DNA from: Salinarimonadaceae bacterium
Lineage (GTDB): Bacteria; Pseudomonadota; Alphaproteobacteria; Rhizobiales; Beijerinckiaceae
Length of the DNA: 57,567 nucleotides
NCBI GenBank assembly: GCA_007693435.1
Contig: REDO01000068.1
Span: 1 to 57,567, forward strand
Direction of reading: 5' to 3'
The notes below the pieces were generated by a model. It was not told where the DNA came from, made no database searches, and saw only the letters and a program-made list of their open reading frames with translations. The first letter of the stretch is position 1; each line of letters starts with the position of its first letter. A program made the translations under genes and the position numbers. Shown here in pieces: positions 55,546 to 57,567 of the stretch.

Positions 55546-57234
55546 TCAGGCCGTGGCGTCGGCGCGCGCCCGCTCGCGGATGGCGGCAAGCGTCGTCGTC
55601 GGCGTGATCGCCTCCGGATCGATCAGCAGGTGCAGGATCGCGGGCTTGCCCGAGGCGAGCGCCGCTTCGAGCGCCGGCTCGAACTCCTCCGTGCGTTCGA
55701 CGCGCGCGCCAAAGCCCCCGAAGGCCTGCGCGTAGGCCGCGAAATCCGGATTGCGCAGGTCCGTCGCGCTGACGCGGCCGGGATATTCGCGCTCCTGATG
55801 CATGCGGATCGTGCCGTACATGCCGTTATCGACGACGATCACGACCACGGCCAAGTCGTATTGCACGGCGGTGGCGAATTCCTGCCCGTTCATGAGAAAG
55901 CAGCCGTCGCCGGCGAAGGAGACGACGACGCGCTCGGGAAACACGCGCTTGACGCCGACCGCCGCCGGCACGCCGTAGCCCATCGAGCCGGATGTCGGCG
56001 CGGCCTGCGTGGCGAAGCGCCGGAAGCGCCAGAAACGGTGGATCCAGCTCGCGTAATTGCCGGCGCCGTTGGTGAGGATCGCGTCCTCCGGCAGGCGCCG
56101 CGCGAGGGCCTCCATCACCCTCCCCATCTGGAGCGCGCCCGGATGCGTGATCGGGCCGGGATCGCTCCAGGCGCGGTAATCCGTATGCGCGGCCTCCGTC
56201 GCCTGCGCCCAGACGGGCGCGGCCGGCGGCTCCAGCCCTTCAAGGGCGGCGGCGAAGGCGGTCGGCGACGCGTTGATCGCCAGATGCGGCCGGTAGACGC
56301 GCCCGAGCTCGGAGGCGTCCGGATGCACATGCACGAGCCGCTGGCGCGGGGCGGGAATGTCGAACAGCGTGTAGCTCTGGCTCGCGATCTCCGAGAGCCT
56401 TCCACCGACGAGGAGCACGAGATCGGATGTGCGAATGCGCGCCAGCAGCGCCGGATTGGCGCCGAGCCCGAGATCGCCGGCGTAGCAGGAATGCTCATGG
56501 TCGAAGAGCATTTGCCGGCGGAAGGAGCAATGAACAGGGAGGGCGAAGCGCTCGGCGAAGCGTGTGAAGCGCGCCACCGCCCGGGCGTCCCAGCGCGAGC
56601 CGCCGAGGATCGCGACGGGGCGCTCGGCGCCGCGCAGCAGCGTCTGCAACTCCGCCATCTGCGCCGGCGCGGGATGGGTCTCGACGGCCGAGAAGGGCGG
56701 CGCGTCCGCGACCGCCGCCTCCTCGCGCAGCATGTCCTCCGGCAACGCCACGACGACGGGGCCGGGCCGGCCCGACGTCGCGACGTGGAAGGCGCGCGAG
56801 ACGAGTTCGGGAATGCGCGCGGGATCCTCGATCTCGACCACCCATTTGGCGATGGAGCCGAAGACGGCGCGGTAATCGAGCTCCTGGAACGCCTCGCGCT
56901 CGCGCATGTCGCGCCCGACCTGGCCGACGAAGAGGATCATCGGCGTCGAATCCTGCCGCGCGATATGCAGCCCCGGCGAAGCGTTGGTCGCGCCCGGGCC
57001 GCGCGTGACGAAGCAGATCCCCGGCCGGCCGGTGAGCTTGCCGATAGCCTCCGCCATCATCGCCGCCCCGCCCTCCTGCCGGCAGACCGTGACCGCCGGC
57101 GCGCCGGGCGCGTCGGTCAGCGCGTCGAGCGCGGCGAGGTAGCTCTCGCCGGGCACGCAGAATATGTGCTCGACGCCGTGGAGGACGAGTTGATCGATCA
57201 GGATGCGGCCGCCATTGCGGGAATTCGAGGTCAT
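55546..57234 (-). CDS. thiamine-pyrophosphate-dependent enzyme, acetolactate-synthase-like
   Basis: A TPP enzyme of the AHAS/pyruvate-oxidase/decarboxylase group. The 562-residue protein has the catalytic Glu54 (CRQEGGAAMMAEA), GRPGPVVVALPED, and the TPP/Mg site GDGCFLMNGQE in the C-terminal domain. A small subunit gene (ilvH) is not adjacent and the usual IlvB N-terminal extension is absent, so it is probably a paralogue, such as a benzoylformate-decarboxylase, oxalyl-CoA or sulfoacetaldehyde-type enzyme, and not the biosynthetic AHAS. The exact substrate cannot be set from sequence. It is transcribed toward the HAD gene. The 243 bp between this gene and the tRNA hold its promoter; nothing else is visible. 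Confidence 0.88.
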   Translation of the reverse strand: MTSNSRNGGRILIDQLVLHGVEHIFCVPGESYLAALDALTDAPGAPAVTVCRQEGGAAMMAEAIGKLTGRPGICFVTRGPGATNASPGLHIARQDSTPMILFVGQVGRDMREREAFQELDYRAVFGSIAKWVVEIEDPARIPELVSRAFHVATSGRPGPVVVALPEDMLREEAAVADAPPFSAVETHPAPAQMAELQTLLRGAERPVAILGGSRWDARAVARFTRFAERFALPVHCSFRRQMLFDHEHSCYAGDLGLGANPALLARIRTSDLVLLVGGRLSEIASQSYTLFDIPAPRQRLVHVHPDASELGRVYRPHLAINASPTAFAAALEGLEPPAAPVWAQATEAAHTDYRAWSDPGPITHPGALQMGRVMEALARRLPEDAILTNGAGNYASWIHRFWRFRRFATQAAPTSGSMGYGVPAAVGVKRVFPERVVVSFAGDGCFLMNGQEFATAVQYDLAVVVIVVDNGMYGTIRMHQEREYPGRVSATDLRNPDFAAYAQAFGGFGARVERTEEFEPALEAALASGKPAILHLLIDPEAITPTTTLAAIRERARADATA

Positions 57235-57477
57235 CTGGGAGCTGTCCTTCGCCGCGCGGGGAGCGCGGCTTGATGCGGAGTTTTCGCGCGCAGTTCTCGT
57301 ACGCCGGCCACGCTACGCCATCCCCGCGCGCGCCGGAAGCCGCGCCGGCGCCGAGCCCGGTCGCGATCGCCCGCCCGAAAAGAGGAATCCCCCCGTGATG
57401 CCGCTTGTCCCCCCGCCCGCCCCATGCTAATCGGCACGCCGCCACCGAAGCCGCGCCAGCCGCGGATCGTCAAAGTC

Positions 57478-57567
57478 GGAGAGGTGGCAGAGTGGTTGAA
57501 TGCACCGCACTCGAAATGCGGCATACGGGCAACCGTATCGGGGGTTCGAATCCCCCCCTCTCCGCCA
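57478..57567 (+). tRNA. tRNA-Ser(CGA)
   Basis: A complete serine tRNA with encoded CCA, ending at the last base of the window. Acceptor arms GGAGAGG and CCTCTCC pair, the anticodon stem CCGCA...TGCGG encloses loop CTCGAAA with anticodon CGA (reads UCG), and the TPsiC arm contains GGTTCGAATCC. The long variable arm (ATACGG/CCGTAT) is the class II feature of tRNA-Ser. Confidence 0.95.

Overview
The window is high-GC DNA with dense, short-spaced genes from a free-living alphaproteobacterium. It is most likely of the order Hyphomicrobiales (Rhizobiales), perhaps near the Methylobacteriaceae or Salinarimonadaceae. That placement is an inference from gene content: class I (archaeal-type) lysyl-tRNA synthetase, an HWE-type histidine kinase, a PgeF-type multicopper-oxidase-like protein, a host-attachment family protein and an E. 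coli-type SerA. I see no transposase, integrase, phage gene, CRISPR array or rRNA. The only RNA gene is a tRNA-Ser(CGA) ending exactly at the right edge.

Layout. 1-12.8 kb is mostly housekeeping: a COG0523 metal GTPase cut by the left edge, serA, an L,D-transpeptidase lipoprotein, a Ca/Na antiporter with a DsbA-fold isomerase, a sirtuin, an alpha/beta hydrolase, class I LysRS, a periplasmic binding protein, a membrane glycosyltransferase with an MshEN-like N-terminus, and a Sco1 copper chaperone. 12.9-22.7 kb is the signalling centre: an Fe-alcohol dehydrogenase and a thioesterase, then an RpfF-type DSF (cis-2-unsaturated fatty acid) synthase. Facing it convergently is an operon of a REC-PAS-GGDEF-EAL protein and an RpfC-type hybrid sensor kinase, preceded by a PAS-GGDEF cyclase. 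23-30.6 kb is mixed metabolism: LysR, pgeF, a pteridine-reductase-like SDR, a GST, a frameshifted ATC-hydrolase-family gene, dihydropyrimidinase, a host-attachment protein and a coiled-coil protein. 30.7-41.7 kb holds alaS, two more c-di-GMP proteins, ahcY with a probable SAH-responsive operator and a good terminator, a PaiB-like protein and the hisC-tyrC pair. 41.9-45.8 kb has MarR, EamA, an HWE kinase and an orphan AT-richer gene. 45.8-52 kb is a central-carbon cluster (tkt, gap, pgk, GNAT, class I aldolase). 52.1-57.6 kb has an HMA copper-binding protein, a RidA relative, a degenerate EAL membrane protein, a HAD phosphatase, a TPP enzyme and the tRNA.

How the parts may work together. Five proteins carry GGDEF and/or EAL domains, a sixth (the glycosyltransferase) has a domain related to a known c-di-GMP receptor, and an RpfF/RpfC pair provides a possible cell-density input. 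The arrangement copies the convergent rpfF / rpfGHC plan of Xanthomonas, but the RpfG partner has a GGDEF-EAL output in place of HD-GYP. This DSF-to-c-di-GMP module is the main candidate for an under-described system in the window. The other c-di-GMP proteins differ in which catalytic and inhibitory residues they retain, so they are unlikely to be redundant.
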